Numbered from the stretch's first letter, positions 9,884 to 20,012 are shown. The stretch is 64,000 bases of DNA from an uncultured Lachnospiraceae bacterium (GCA_946414885.1 CAMKQH010000013.1:48013-112012); one strand, 5' to 3'. The notes: generated by a model from the letters alone, not told the origin. Translations and numbers: made by a program.

Positions 9884-11065
9884 TTAATCCTGATAATAGT
9901 CCCTGACGGCCACGGGTTCGCCCTTCACGTAAAATACGCGGGGGATTCTCTTTCCCAGATCACATACGAGCTCATAATTAAATCTGCCCGAGAGGTCTCC
10001 CAAAAGTTCCGCCGTGATCCCATCTCCGATCAGCGTCACTTCGTCGCCGTTTTCACAGTCCTTGATCTCGCTTACGTCCACCATGAATTGGTCCATGCAA
10101 ACCCGGCCAAGAATGGGGGCCTTTTTCCCACGGATCATGACAAAACCTTTGGATGAAAGGCTTCTAGGATAGCCGTCGCCATAGCCTACCGGGATGGTGG
10201 CCACTCGCATGGGGTGTTCTGCCGTAAAGGTTCCTCCGTAACTGATGCTCTGTCCCGGCATTACGTCCTTCACGTATACCACGTGACTGTGCAGGCTAAG
10301 TACCGGTTTTAACGGCACCACGTCCTTACTCACCTCATCCGAAGGATATAATCCATACAGCGTGATGCCCGCGCGTACCAGATCCAGGTTTGCCTCCGGG
10401 ATTTCCAAGATGCCCGCGCTGTTTGAGCAATGCTTTAACGGGATTTTGATCCCAAATTTCTTTTCAATGGATTCCGTGAAAGAATTAAATTTCCTCAGCT
10501 GTTCCCGGGCATTTTCCTTGTCATATTCATCAGCCCTGGCAAAGTGGGTGAACACGCCTTCCAGCTCTAAATGCGGATACTGAAGCAATCGTTCTACAAA
10601 ATTCAGTCCCGTCTCGTCAGGAGCCACGCCGATCCTTCCCATGCCCGTGTCTACCTTGACGTGAACTTTGAAATTCTTGCCAGCCGCAATGGCTGCCTTT
10701 TCCAGCTGTTCCAACGTATCCTCGCGGAACACGGCGGGGCGGATCTCATTCTCCGCCATCATTTGATAGCTGTAAGGAAACGTGTATGCAAGAATCAAAA
10801 TCGGCTTCTTGATCCCACTGACGCGAAGCAAATGTGCCTCTTCCGGCGTTGCCGTCGCATAGCCCCACACAAAATCCAGTGGTTCCAACACACCCGCGAT
10901 CTGCGCCGCGCCATGACCATACCCATCCGTCTTGATCACGGCCAGCATCTTCGTCTCTTGATGAAGATGCTCCTTCATGTTTCTCATGTTTTCCACGGCT
11001 GCGTCCAGATCAATGTCCACGCGCACCCGCTGATAGGTTTCTACGGATTCCCGAATTCCCAACAT
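9884..11065 (-). CDS. alr: Alanine racemase
   Basis: PLP enzyme that makes D-alanine for peptidoglycan. The protein is 393 aa. Lys45 in [13 protein letters not shown] is the Schiff-base lysine, HFARADEYD and HCSNSAGIL are family blocks, RAGITLYG is conserved, and Tyr about 276 in SISYGGTF is the second catalytic base. ATG 11065 has GAGGAG upstream and sits 12 bp after the nnr stop, so it is part of the rex-nnr-alr-mazF unit. Confidence 0.96.
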   Translation of the reverse strand: MLGIRESVETYQRVRVDIDLDAAVENMRNMKEHLHQETKMLAVIKTDGYGHGAAQIAGVLEPLDFVWGYATATPEEAHLLRVSGIKKPILILAYTFPYSYQMMAENEIRPAVFREDTLEQLEKAAIAAGKNFKVHVKVDTGMGRIGVAPDETGLNFVERLLQYPHLELEGVFTHFARADEYDKENAREQLRKFNSFTESIEKKFGIKIPLKHCSNSAGILEIPEANLDLVRAGITLYGLYPSDEVSKDVVPLKPVLSLHSHVVYVKDVMPGQSISYGGTFTAEHPMRVATIPVGYGDGYPRSLSSKGFVMIRGKKAPILGRVCMDQFMVDVSEIKDCENGDEVTLIGDGITAELLGDLSGRFNYELVCDLGKRIPRVFYVKGEPVAVRDYYQD

Positions 11066-11077
11066 CTCTAACTCCTC

Positions 11078-12604
11078 TCACTGCGGTATCAGATCTCTCG
11101 CCATCACCCCATGCTCACCCTTGCCTCTCGCGGCATTTTCACCCATGAGCCCGTGATAACGGACCGCCTTGCACGTCAAAAGAAAAGCATCCGCTTCTGA
11201 TCCTTTTGTCTGTGCAAGAAATGCGGTGATCATTCCGGCAAGCACGTCGCCGCTTCCCGCAGTAGCCATTCCTGAATTTCCTGAAAGATTTAGGCATGCC
11301 GGACGTCCGTCGGCACAGATAAACGTACGGGCATCCTTTGCGACAATGATCACGCCTAATTCTTTAGCTAGCCTTCCGGCATATTTCCTGACCGCCTGCT
11401 TTAACTGGGCCAGTTCCATTTTTTCATTCACAAAAAGTCCGTTCCAAAGACGAAGCATTTCCAACAGATGCGGCGTAAGAATGATCTTCCTGCCAAGTTT
11501 TCCCTGCTCCTTAACGGCATTTAATCTTTCTTCAGATTCCGAGATCAGATTGATCGCATCCGCATCCAGCACCAGCGGTTTTTGAATCATGCGTTCATCA
11601 ACCGTTTCCAGAATGATCTTAAGAGCCGCAGCTGCGTTTTCCCCTTTGCCAAGTCCAGGTCCGATGCAGATGACGTCACACCACGTAAGCGCGTCACGAA
11701 TCGCTTCTTCCTCATCAATGGATCCAAACAATGCTTCCGGCATGACTTGTTGAACGATCACGCGATTTCCCGGATCGGTCAATACCTTTACCATGCCGGC
11801 GCCGGCGCCATAACATGCCTTCGCGCATAGTACGGCCGCTCCGGCCATCTGGAATCCTCCGGCAACAATCAATGCCTTTCCAAAAGTGCCCTTATTTCCA
11901 TCCCTTCGCCTCTTGGGAAGCAAACTGCTTACGTCTTCTTCCAAGGTAAAGCAATCGGGTTCATATCCCCAAAATGCCCGCTCCGAAATACCTACGTCCC
12001 TTAAAATGATTTCCCCCGCGCAGTCACAACCGGGATAGAGCCAAAGTCCAATTTTTTCAAATCCAAACGTTATGGTAAAGTCTGCCATAAACGCCGTTCC
12101 AAGGATCCGGCCGTCGTCCGGGCAGACGCCGCTTGGCACGTCTAATGCCACCTTTACTCCCTTTAACAAATTCGCTTTTTCAATGGCTTGCAGCCATTCA
12201 CCGGAAAGGTTTCTGGATAGCCCAACGCCAAACAGCGCGTCTACGACAAAGTCATATTCCTTTTCTTCAAGAGTATTAACAAAGCAAACCGGATATGCGT
12301 TTAAGATGCTTTTTTGAGCGCGCCGGGAATCCGTCGCCTTCGCTTCCTCTCCCACCAGCATCACTTCTACGCGAACGCCGTCCTCGCAGAGCATTCTTGC
12401 AAGTGCAAGACCGTCTCCGCCATTATTGCCGTAACCGGCAAGGATCAGAGCGTAAGCGTCTTGCTTTACCAATCCTTTTTCCTTTAGCACGTAAAAGCTC
12501 TCAAGCGCTGCCCTTTCCATCAGGACAAGCGACGGAATGCCAATTCTTTCCATCGTGCTCTTGTCCAGTCTCTTCATTTCAGCGCCAGTCACAAGATAAC
12601 GCAT
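11078..12604 (-). CDS. nnr: Bifunctional NAD(P)H-hydrate repair enzyme (epimerase + ADP-dependent dehydratase)
   Basis: Repairs hydrated NADH/NADPH. The N-terminal YjeF_N half (about 1-215) has GYGNNGGDGLALAR and VVDALFGVGLSR, the epimerase. The C-terminal ribokinase-like half (about 225-508) has KGTFGKALIVAGG, the GPGLG loop and NLSGNSGMATAGSGDVLAG, the ADP-dependent dehydratase. The length of 508 aa is normal for the fusion. Its ATG at 12604 directly abuts the rex stop (12605) with AGGAGG inside the rex end, which points to translational coupling. Pairing NAD(H) sensing with NAD(P)H repair is sensible. Confidence 0.95.
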   Translation of the reverse strand: MRYLVTGAEMKRLDKSTMERIGIPSLVLMERAALESFYVLKEKGLVKQDAYALILAGYGNNGGDGLALARMLCEDGVRVEVMLVGEEAKATDSRRAQKSILNAYPVCFVNTLEEKEYDFVVDALFGVGLSRNLSGEWLQAIEKANLLKGVKVALDVPSGVCPDDGRILGTAFMADFTITFGFEKIGLWLYPGCDCAGEIILRDVGISERAFWGYEPDCFTLEEDVSSLLPKRRRDGNKGTFGKALIVAGGFQMAGAAVLCAKACYGAGAGMVKVLTDPGNRVIVQQVMPEALFGSIDEEEAIRDALTWCDVICIGPGLGKGENAAAALKIILETVDERMIQKPLVLDADAINLISESEERLNAVKEQGKLGRKIILTPHLLEMLRLWNGLFVNEKMELAQLKQAVRKYAGRLAKELGVIIVAKDARTFICADGRPACLNLSGNSGMATAGSGDVLAGMITAFLAQTKGSEADAFLLTCKAVRYHGLMGENAARGKGEHGVMARDLIPQ

Positions 12605-13255
12605 TTATTCCTCCTGCTCCTTGCGATAACGGGTCAAATTATAAGATAATTTCATCAAGCTGTCGGAAAGATGTACGTTCTCAACCTGGATTCCCTTTGG
12701 AAGGTTTAGGTCCACGTGTGCAAAATTCCAGATCGCCTTGATGCCATTCTGTGCGAGCTTGTCAGCAACGCCCACGGCGCTGGTTTTCGGGAGAGTCAGC
12801 ACGGCTATGTCAATGTCATTTTCCCTGACAAAGCGTTCCATCTCTTCCATGGGCATGATTTTAACGCCGCGAACGGTACTTCCGATCACGTCCGGGTTTT
12901 GGTCGAACATGCCCTTTAACAGGAATCCGCGGCGTTCAAAATTCAGATAGTTTCCAAGCGCGCGACCCAGATTGCCCGAGCCGACAATGATAAAGTTATG
13001 GGTTTGATCCAAGCCAAGGATCTTACCGATCTCACGGTACAGATATTCTACGTTGTAACCATACCCCTGCTGTCCAAAACCGCCGAAATTATTGAAATCC
13101 TGGCGGATCTGGGATGCCGTGACCTTCATCAGTTCACTGAGATCCTGGGACGAGATCCGTTCCACGCCGGCATCGCGAAGTTCCCCTAAGTAGCGAAAAT
13201 ATCTAGGCAGGCGTCCAATGACTGCCTGGGAAATTCCCTTCTCATTTTCCGTCAA
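12605..13255 (-). CDS. rex: Redox-sensing transcriptional repressor Rex
   Basis: NADH/NAD+-sensing dimeric repressor of fermentation genes, 216 aa. The N-terminal winged helix contains SSQDLSELMKVTASQIRQDF; the Rossmann fold begins FIIVGSGNLGRALGNY (about residue 88), followed by FDQNPDVIG. The start is TTG at 13255 with GGAGGG upstream (the following codons read TENEKGIS). Its promoter (13303-13331) overlaps a Rex-like operator, so autorepression is likely. It is divergent from the ABC-F gene, echoing the rex-ydiF neighbourhood of Bacillus. Confidence 0.96.
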   Translation of the reverse strand: MTENEKGISQAVIGRLPRYFRYLGELRDAGVERISSQDLSELMKVTASQIRQDFNNFGGFGQQGYGYNVEYLYREIGKILGLDQTHNFIIVGSGNLGRALGNYLNFERRGFLLKGMFDQNPDVIGSTVRGVKIMPMEEMERFVRENDIDIAVLTLPKTSAVGVADKLAQNGIKAIWNFAHVDLNLPKGIQVENVHLSDSLMKLSYNLTRYRKEQEE

Positions 13256-13302
13256 GGCGAAAGCCCTCCGTTTCCATGATATTTTTTCTTTTCTATCTAT
13301 AA

Positions 13303-13331
13303 ACTATACCACTTTGTTAAAACCGTGTCAA
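13303..13331 (-). promoter_or_regulatory. Promoter of rex
   Basis: On the minus strand, a consensus -35 TTGACA (13326-13331) and -10 TATAGT (13303-13308) have a 17-base spacer, about 48 bases upstream of the TTG start. Confidence 0.8.
13314..13331. promoter_or_regulatory. Candidate Rex operator
   Basis: TTGTTAA-AACC-GTGTCAA resembles the known Rex site TTGTTAANNNNTTAACAA: the left half is perfect and the right half matches 4 of 7. It covers the rex -35 and most of the spacer, a position expected for autorepression. Confidence 0.55.
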
Positions 13332-13345
13332 TCTAATATCTCACC

Positions 13346-13374
13346 TTGACAGTCCATGGGAAAACAAATAAAAT
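13346..13374 (+). promoter_or_regulatory. Promoter of the ABC-F gene
   Basis: -35 TTGACA (13346-13351), 17 bases, -10 TAAAAT (13369-13374), about 45 bases before the ATG at 13420, which has TTTTGGAGG upstream. Its -35 is only 14 bases from the rex -35, so the divergent promoters are back to back. Confidence 0.75.
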
Positions 13375-13419
13375 ATTTCAGTGGAACTGGGCATTGCCCA
13401 CTTCTTTTGGAGGTAAAAA

Positions 13420-15351
13420 ATGATCTTAGCATGTCAGAACTTAAGAAAAGAATTTGTGGATAAAAAGGTATTGCAGGACGTTTCCTTCCATATCGAGGAT
13501 CACGAGAAGGCTGCGATCGTTGGCGTTAACGGTGCCGGAAAGACAACGCTTCTTCGCATTATCGTCGGGGAAAGTGCGCCTGACGAAGGACTTGTCACTT
13601 TTGCAAAGGACAAGACCTTTGGATATCTCGCCCAAAACGGAGCCGTGTCCACCGAGAATACCATTTACGAAGAATTGCTTTCCGTCAAGAAAAATCTTTT
13701 AGATCTCGAAGAAATGATGCGGAAATGTGAGGCTGACATGAAAAATGCCGAAGGGGATGCCCTGGATGCTTTGATGAAGCGCTATTCCGATTTGACCCAC
13801 GCCTTTGAGATCGGCGACGGTTATTCCTACAAGAGCGAAGTTGTCGGCGTCCTAAAGGGATTGGGATTTACGGAGGCTGAATTTACAAAGTCGGTCAGCA
13901 CTCTTTCCGGAGGTCAAAAGACCCGCGTTGCCCTTGGCAAACTCCTTCTCCAAAAGCCCGACTTGATCATTTTGGACGAGCCCACCAACCATCTGGACGT
14001 TTCTTCCATCTCCTGGCTCGAGACCTATCTGCTGAATTATAAGGGGGCCGTTTTGATCGTCTCCCATGACCGCTATTTTCTTGACCGCATCTGTACTAAG
14101 ATCATTGAAATCGATCAGACGAAGGCAACCACCTTCCTGGGAAATTATTCCGATTATGCCGAAAAGAAAAAGCAGCTTCGCATCGCTGCAATGAATGCTT
14201 ATCTGAACCAGCAGCGGGAGATCCAACATCAGGAAGAAGTTATCGAAAAACTCCGCTCCTTTGGGCGTGAAAAGGCCATCAAACGCGCGGAAAGCCGCGA
14301 AAAAATGCTGGATAAGCTGGATCGTATCGAAAAGCCCACGGAAGTCAACACGGACATGAAGCTGACGCTCACGCCCTATCGCGAAAGCGGAAAGGACGTA
14401 CTTACCGTCGAAGGTCTGGCAAAATCCTTTGGCGACAAAGAGTTATTCAAAAACGTCTCGTTTGAAATCAAGCGTGGTGAACACGTTGCCATCCTTGGCG
14501 ACAATGGAACCGGCAAGACCACCTTGCTTAAGATCCTAAACGAACTGTTGCCTGCGGATGCCGGAGAATTCACCCTGGGAACCAACGTTGAGATCGGCTA
14601 CTACGACCAGGAGCATCACGTGCTTCATCCCGAAAAAACGTTGTTTGACGAGATCTCTGATGATTATCCCTATCTCACGAACACCGAGATCCGCAACGTA
14701 CTGGCTGCTTTCCTCTTCACCGGCGACGAAGTGTTTAAGCTGATCCGGGATCTTAGCGGCGGCGAACGGGGACGCGTTTCCCTTGCAAAGCTCATGCTGG
14801 GCAATGCTAATTTCCTGATCCTGGACGAGCCCACAAACCATCTTGACATTGCGTCCAAGGAAATCCTTGAGGATGCCATCAATCAATACGAGGGTACGGT
14901 GCTTTACGTAAGCCACGACCGTTATTTTATCAACCGTACGGCACACCGCATTTTGGAATTAACCCAAAACCGTTTCGTAAACTACGTGGGAAATTATGAT
15001 TATTACCTCGAAAAGCGCGAGGTACAGATGGCGACCTTAGAGGAACAACTGAAAAAGGAATCTCCCAACTCCCTTTCCAAAGAACCTGCTCCCGCTGCCA
15101 AGGACGGAGCCCTTGATTACAAGGCCAAGAAGGAAGAACAGGCCAGACTCCGCAAAAAAGAAAATGACCTCAAAAAATGTGAGGCCAAGATTGCTGAACT
15201 TGAGGAACGCATTGCAGCCATCGACGAAGAGATGGCAAAACCAGACGTTGCAACCCAGTCCCTAAAGCTTCAGGAATTATCCAAAGAACAGGAATCCCTT
15301 AGGGCTGAACTGGAACAAAAATACGAAGAATGGGAAACGCTGGCAGAATGA
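13420..15351 (+). CDS. ABC-F family ATPase (YdiF-type)
   Basis: Soluble, ribosome-associated ABC protein of 643 aa with no membrane segment. Two ATP-binding cassettes: Walker A GVNGAGKTT (about 35-43) with signature LSGGQKTRV, and GDNGTGKTT with LSGGERGRV. Each is followed by LDEPTNHLD. They are joined by the Arg/Lys-rich P-site tRNA-interaction linker (about 245-310, LRSFGREKAIKRAESREK), and a charged coiled coil ends the protein (about 565-640). Relatives act in translation or in resistance to ribosome-targeting drugs. The location beside rex and the C-terminal extension favour the YdiF-like housekeeping type, but function is not fixed by sequence. Confidence 0.92.
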   Translation: MILACQNLRKEFVDKKVLQDVSFHIEDHEKAAIVGVNGAGKTTLLRIIVGESAPDEGLVTFAKDKTFGYLAQNGAVSTENTIYEELLSVKKNLLDLEEMMRKCEADMKNAEGDALDALMKRYSDLTHAFEIGDGYSYKSEVVGVLKGLGFTEAEFTKSVSTLSGGQKTRVALGKLLLQKPDLIILDEPTNHLDVSSISWLETYLLNYKGAVLIVSHDRYFLDRICTKIIEIDQTKATTFLGNYSDYAEKKKQLRIAAMNAYLNQQREIQHQEEVIEKLRSFGREKAIKRAESREKMLDKLDRIEKPTEVNTDMKLTLTPYRESGKDVLTVEGLAKSFGDKELFKNVSFEIKRGEHVAILGDNGTGKTTLLKILNELLPADAGEFTLGTNVEIGYYDQEHHVLHPEKTLFDEISDDYPYLTNTEIRNVLAAFLFTGDEVFKLIRDLSGGERGRVSLAKLMLGNANFLILDEPTNHLDIASKEILEDAINQYEGTVLYVSHDRYFINRTAHRILELTQNRFVNYVGNYDYYLEKREVQMATLEEQLKKESPNSLSKEPAPAAKDGALDYKAKKEEQARLRKKENDLKKCEAKIAELEERIAAIDEEMAKPDVATQSLKLQELSKEQESLRAELEQKYEEWETLAE

Positions 15352-15375
15352 TCTGCCAGCGTTCTTTCTTGTTCT
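15336..15375 (+). terminator. Terminator of the ABC-F gene
   Basis: A perfect 12-bp stem (15336-15347 with 15352-15363) with the 4-nt loop ATGA is followed by CTTTCTTGTTCTT. The left arm is inside the last codons of the gene. Confidence 0.85.
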
Positions 15376-15397
15376 TAATTCCATTGCATTTCTTTGA

Positions 15398-16564
15398 TTA
15401 ATTCTCTTTCTTCTCTTCTTTCTTTTCTTCTTTCTTTTCTTCTTTCTTTGTTGCCACTTTGTCCAGGTTCGCCTTTACGTCAAACTCATCTGCGGGAGCT
15501 TCCCCTGCATCCGAAGAATTATTTGATTTCTTGTTCTTTCCCTTCTTGACCTTCTTCACGATCAAAACGATCACAGTGATCACGATGGCCCAGATCACAA
15601 AATAAGGCAGGTTGATCACAAACGCGATGCCAAGATTAATGGCGCCGTTCCAAACGCTTTCAACGCTCTCCATAAAGCCTCTGGTCATGCGCTGCCAATT
15701 CGTCTCCTCTTCCACTTCTTCTACAACGGGCGTATATTCCTTTACCTCATCAATCCGGAGGGTCACAGTACTGTAATCCACAAGGTCGTCATAAGTACGG
15801 AGCGTGGACTCCATGCTTTCAATCTGGTAGCGTACGGCGGAAAGACGATTTTCCAAAGTGATAATGTCCTCCAATGTTTCCGCGCGCTCCAGAAGTGCCA
15901 ACAATCTTTCCTGTTCTACCTGAAGGGATTCCTTGTGGCTTTTCACGTCAACGTATTGAAGCGTTACGTCCTCCACGCTCTCCCTTCGGTTTACGACGTT
16001 TGCAAGATCAGATATGGACTGTACGAAATCATCGAGCTTGTCCTGCGGGATTCGAACCACCATGTTTGCATTGCGACGCACGCCATATCTGTCAGCATCA
16101 TACTTCCCGTAACTGTTGTAAGTACTGCCGTTATAGCTTTCCATGCTCTGTACGTAGCCGCCAAGTTCCTTTACGCGCTTTTCCAGATTTGCCATCAACT
16201 GGTCATATTCCTGCGTTTCCACGTTCATGTTAACGTTTTTGATGAGTTTTCTCTTGCTTGCGGAAGTTTGGGAATAATTATCTGGCTGCGGAGCCTCTCC
16301 GTCATTATTCGTATTATACTTATTTTCTGCCATTGCCACGGACGTGTTCTCCGTCCAGAGATCATCAGCGGCGTAATCCTCTTTGTATGCCGCATTCGAA
16401 TAATTGGCACCTCCGGAGGAACTACCTTTAATACTAAATCCTTTGTTTAAATCAGCAACCTGTTCGGCAACGTCACTCGCCATGCCGCATCCTGAAAGAA
16501 GCGCAATGGAACAAACGCAGGCAATCCCTTTTACGATCATCTTTGGTAAACGCAATTTTTTCAT
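15398..16564 (-). CDS. DUF4349 lipoprotein
   Basis: Surface lipoprotein of 388 aa. The signal peptide ends in the lipobox LLSGC (Cys about 26), a Ser/Gly/Asn-rich linker follows, then the DUF4349 domain (about 100-300) with a long helical hairpin (QVEQERLLALLERAETLEDI). A membrane helix (about 315-345, LPYFVIWAIVITVIVLIVKK) precedes a Lys/Glu tail ending in KKEE repeats. ATG 16564 is chosen because AAGGGAGG lies 6 bases upstream; the two earlier ATG/ACG-region candidates have no room for it. Molecular function of DUF4349 is unknown. It converges on the ABC-F gene. Confidence 0.88.
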   Translation of the reverse strand: MKKLRLPKMIVKGIACVCSIALLSGCGMASDVAEQVADLNKGFSIKGSSSGGANYSNAAYKEDYAADDLWTENTSVAMAENKYNTNNDGEAPQPDNYSQTSASKRKLIKNVNMNVETQEYDQLMANLEKRVKELGGYVQSMESYNGSTYNSYGKYDADRYGVRRNANMVVRIPQDKLDDFVQSISDLANVVNRRESVEDVTLQYVDVKSHKESLQVEQERLLALLERAETLEDIITLENRLSAVRYQIESMESTLRTYDDLVDYSTVTLRIDEVKEYTPVVEEVEEETNWQRMTRGFMESVESVWNGAINLGIAFVINLPYFVIWAIVITVIVLIVKKVKKGKNKKSNNSSDAGEAPADEFDVKANLDKVATKKEEKKEEKKEEKKEN

Positions 16565-16652
16565 AATCATCCTCCCTTTACATGCGGTCAAAGCACCGTC
16601 ACGTCATCTCCCCTAAATTGCATGACCGCTTTGATCCTATAGACGAAGATTG

Positions 16653-19574
16653 TTAAAAAAGGTTCTCAATTCTGCCAAACATTTTTTCGTTTTCTTTGAT
16701 CTTGCCCGAATTTCCGGCTACCACAAAGCACTCATCCTCCATAAAGGCATCCACGTACTTCGCAAGGGAGCGGATCTTTTCGGGCGTCGTCGCAAGCAAT
16801 TCATCCCTCTCCTTCTGAAGGTCTTCCTCCGTCACGCCGGAAAGCCATGCTTCCTTCGAAAAGCTTCCCTTCGCTGAAGGCGTCATGGGAGTATCCAATT
16901 CCCCGATGGCACCGATCACGTACTTTGTCATTGTACGCTCATCCGCCTGGAAATTGCGGATGAAATCAGCCGCGCCTTGATAAATTTCCACCGTCTTGCC
17001 AAGCTGAGGATCACGGTAGGAAACAAAATAGCTCTCTCCGCTGGTCCCAAAATTACACATGCAGCCATAAGCTCCGCCGCGCACGCGCACGTTCATCCAA
17101 AGGTATTCATACCCCATCATGACCTTCAGCGCCTTCAGGCTTCCGTCATAGGGAAGACCTTTCCTCCGGTAATTACCCGCACGGCACACGTACTGCACCT
17201 GACTGGGTTCCATAAAGCCTTCGTTTTTCTTTTCGAGCTTCGGAACAAATTTCCCCTTCATGACCTCACAGGTAAACAAATCTTTTTTGAGATCCGCAAT
17301 CTTTTCCTCGAATGCCGGAAGCACCTCCCTTGCACCCGTAAAATCCACCCTCAGATTCTCAACCCTAAAGATCATTTTGGCCAGCGTTTGGAGCTTTTCC
17401 GTAAGATTCTTTGCATTCTTCTCATAATCATCCAGGATCTCGCTGACCAGCCGGTATAAAGAGAGCTTTGACAAAACGTCATAGTAAGCAGACGGCAGAT
17501 TCTCATAGGACAGTGCTCTTGCAACCGCGAGGCTGTGACCTCCGGCCACCATGCCCTGCTGGGTGCTCGTCTTATATTCCTGCAAGATCTCCAAGAGTCT
17601 CTTCTGATCGTCATAAACGCTGTGAAGCGCAACTTCCTTTACCAGTTCCATCACCTTATCAAGATTGCGATAGGTGAATTTCGAATTGATGAGGAAAAAG
17701 CATCTGCACTCTTCCGGCGTATGATATTTCGTCGTGACGCTCACGTTGGAAGTCATGCCACCCGTATAGAGATCGATCTCATTGACCAGGTCTCCGTAGG
17801 TATGGCTCTTCGTGCTGACGTCAAACATAACGATGCGAAGAATGCCAACGTAAGGGAAGTACTCCTCCGGGACGTCCTTCAGGTCAAAGGAAAGATTCAT
17901 ATAGCCAACGCCATTGGTAAACACGTCATGGAAAATAAACTCGGTATCGCTGATCTTTCTGGGCTCGTTGTAAAGCTTATGAGCTTCCTTTCCAAGATCC
18001 TCCCTACGGAGCATCGGGAGCTTTTGAAGCTCTTCCTCCGTATCCTCGCGATCCTGGAATGCCTTTAATGCCTCCGTATCCTTTTTGATCTGATCGATCT
18101 CCTCTTCCGTCATGGAAGCTTTGATCGCGGCAAGCTTTTCTTCCAGAGACTGCTCCTGTTCTTCCAGCAGCCCCTCCTTTGGATTCATGACAAGAACGAC
18201 CTTATGCGTATTCTCCAAAAGATACGTTTCGATCAGTTTTTCAAAATAGTCCGTCTCGACCTTCTCGCGAAGGATTGCAAACGTCTCATTTAAATCCAAG
18301 TGAATAAACGGCTTTAAGTCATCGTGAAGCCAGCTGTCCAACAGCTGAAGACCATACATGAGTCCCTTGGGATAACGACCGAAATCCGCCTCTAAGTAAC
18401 GGAATTCATAGGAATTCAGGCTCGCCTGGAGGGCTTTCTTATCCAAGCCTTCCCTCACGATCTTGCGGAGCGTTTCCTCAACAATGGAGAGAAACTCCTC
18501 TTCCCTTGCTGCGTCTGCATCCTTTGCGATAATGCTAAAGGAAGGCTGCTTGATGCCATTGTCATAAGAACTAAATACGTCCTTTCCAAGGCCTGCGTCC
18601 AAAAGCGCCATTTTCAGCGGTGCGCCGTTGACGTTACAGATCACGCGGTCCAGGATCTGGAACGCAACGTTGATGACGGGATCCAGATTATCTCCAACGC
18701 AGTAATTTACGGACAAATAAGAGCTTTCCTCCAGGTCTTCGCCCTCGTCAACGGGATATTCCAATTCCACGCGCCTAGGCTTTTCAAACGCCGGTTGAAG
18801 CTTGATCTCCGAATCCAGTTCAATCTTCTCATATTTCGACAAATACTCCCTGTCAATAAAATCCAGCTTCTCCGCCATGTCCATGTTGCCATAGAGGAAA
18901 ATATAGCTGTTTGCCGGATGATAATATTTCCCGTGAAAAGCCAGGAAATTTTCATACGTAAGCTCGGGAATCACCTGCGGATCGCCGCCGGATTCCACGC
19001 CGTAAGACGTGTCCGGATACAGGGAATTCATGATCTCGCGGAACAAGATCTCGTCCGCGTCCGAAAAAGCTCCCTTCATCTCGTTATAGACAACGCCATT
19101 GTAGGAAAGCTTTCCCTCCTCATCCATCTCATAATGCCAGCCCTCTTGCAGGAAGATGGCCTTTTTCTGATAAATATTGGGATGGAAAACGGCGTCCAGA
19201 TAGACGTCCATCAAGTTTTGGAAATCCTGATCATTACAGCTGGCCACGGGATAAACGGTCTTGTCCGAATACGTGATGGCATTCAGGAAGGTATTCAAAG
19301 ATCCCTTTACCAGCTCCACAAAAGGATCCTTTAAGGGATACTTTTCCGATCCGCACAAAACGGAGTGCTCCAAAATATGCGCAACACCCGTGGAATCCTT
19401 GGGCGGCGTGCGAAAACCGATATAGAATACCTTATTCTCGTCATCATTTTCCATCAGGGCTACCTTTGCTCCTGATTTCTTATGACGAAGAACGTAAGCC
19501 TTCGTCTGGAAGGAGCCGATGGAGATCATTTGCTCCTTTAAGATTTCATAATTTTTACAATTCTCTACCTTCAT
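16653..19574 (-). CDS. M16C insulinase-family metallopeptidase (PreP-like)
   Basis: Intracellular zinc oligopeptidase of 973 aa, the usual size for presequence-protease relatives with four M16 half-domains in one chain. The inverted zinc motif HILEH (His66, Glu69, His70) is followed by SVLCGSEKYP and NEMKGAFSD (about 165, the third zinc ligand region). The C-terminal half has the conserved Arg/Tyr block WMNVRVRGGAYGCMC, needed for peptide binding. ATG 19574 has GAGG upstream, 27 bp after the preceding gene. Likely degrades short unfolded peptides. Confidence 0.93.
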   Translation of the reverse strand: MKVENCKNYEILKEQMISIGSFQTKAYVLRHKKSGAKVALMENDDENKVFYIGFRTPPKDSTGVAHILEHSVLCGSEKYPLKDPFVELVKGSLNTFLNAITYSDKTVYPVASCNDQDFQNLMDVYLDAVFHPNIYQKKAIFLQEGWHYEMDEEGKLSYNGVVYNEMKGAFSDADEILFREIMNSLYPDTSYGVESGGDPQVIPELTYENFLAFHGKYYHPANSYIFLYGNMDMAEKLDFIDREYLSKYEKIELDSEIKLQPAFEKPRRVELEYPVDEGEDLEESSYLSVNYCVGDNLDPVINVAFQILDRVICNVNGAPLKMALLDAGLGKDVFSSYDNGIKQPSFSIIAKDADAAREEEFLSIVEETLRKIVREGLDKKALQASLNSYEFRYLEADFGRYPKGLMYGLQLLDSWLHDDLKPFIHLDLNETFAILREKVETDYFEKLIETYLLENTHKVVLVMNPKEGLLEEQEQSLEEKLAAIKASMTEEEIDQIKKDTEALKAFQDREDTEEELQKLPMLRREDLGKEAHKLYNEPRKISDTEFIFHDVFTNGVGYMNLSFDLKDVPEEYFPYVGILRIVMFDVSTKSHTYGDLVNEIDLYTGGMTSNVSVTTKYHTPEECRCFFLINSKFTYRNLDKVMELVKEVALHSVYDDQKRLLEILQEYKTSTQQGMVAGGHSLAVARALSYENLPSAYYDVLSKLSLYRLVSEILDDYEKNAKNLTEKLQTLAKMIFRVENLRVDFTGAREVLPAFEEKIADLKKDLFTCEVMKGKFVPKLEKKNEGFMEPSQVQYVCRAGNYRRKGLPYDGSLKALKVMMGYEYLWMNVRVRGGAYGCMCNFGTSGESYFVSYRDPQLGKTVEIYQGAADFIRNFQADERTMTKYVIGAIGELDTPMTPSAKGSFSKEAWLSGVTEEDLQKERDELLATTPEKIRSLAKYVDAFMEDECFVVAGNSGKIKENEKMFGRIENLF

Positions 19575-19601
19575 GTTATCCTCACTTTTTGATTTTCGCT
19601 T

Positions 19602-20012
19602 TTAGAATGCCATCAATGCAAATTTACTGACGGACAATTCCTGTACGACCATGCCAATCCGTTCTTTTTCTTCCGGCGGAATGGCAGCAAGTTCTTCCAC
19701 GGTATAATTCTTCGTGGCATACTCCCTTTTCCCGCCTTTTTTCTCAACGAGAACGTTTACTTTTACCTTAGCCTTCAGTTGCTTATAGATTTTGACCAAA
19801 AAACTTTTTTTATCCAGATAATACAAATGGGTTTCCAGGGTGTCCTCCCCGTCCGCTTCCGGAAGCAGGTACTTTTGCGCCAAAAGCCGGAACTTAAAAG
19901 GAACGTCCTCACATTCCAAAAGCTCGTCAAAGGTATATTTCGTGCCCAGGTAAAGCGTACCCACGTCCTGCATCGAGTATTTTCCGTCCTCGTAGGTGAC
20001 CTTATTGTTCAA
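19602..20012 (-). CDS. Conserved-looking hypothetical protein
   Basis: Protein of 136 aa, not recognised. It is soluble, has no signal peptide, and is mixed alpha/beta with a YLDKKSFLVKIYKQLKAKVK basic stretch in the middle. The start is TTG 20012 with GGAGGAAGG upstream, only 14 bp after the sigma-like gene stop, so the two are probably translated from one message. It has codon use like its neighbours and reads as a real gene. Confidence 0.75.
   Translation of the reverse strand: MNNKVTYEDGKYSMQDVGTLYLGTKYTFDELLECEDVPFKFRLLAQKYLLPEADGEDTLETHLYYLDKKSFLVKIYKQLKAKVKVNVLVEKKGGKREYATKNYTVEELAAIPPEEKERIGMVVQELSVSKFALMAF

Noticed and set aside
15400..15450. Separate microsatellite near 15400-15450
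   Set aside because: It is the codons of the KKEE tail of the DUF4349 lipoprotein.
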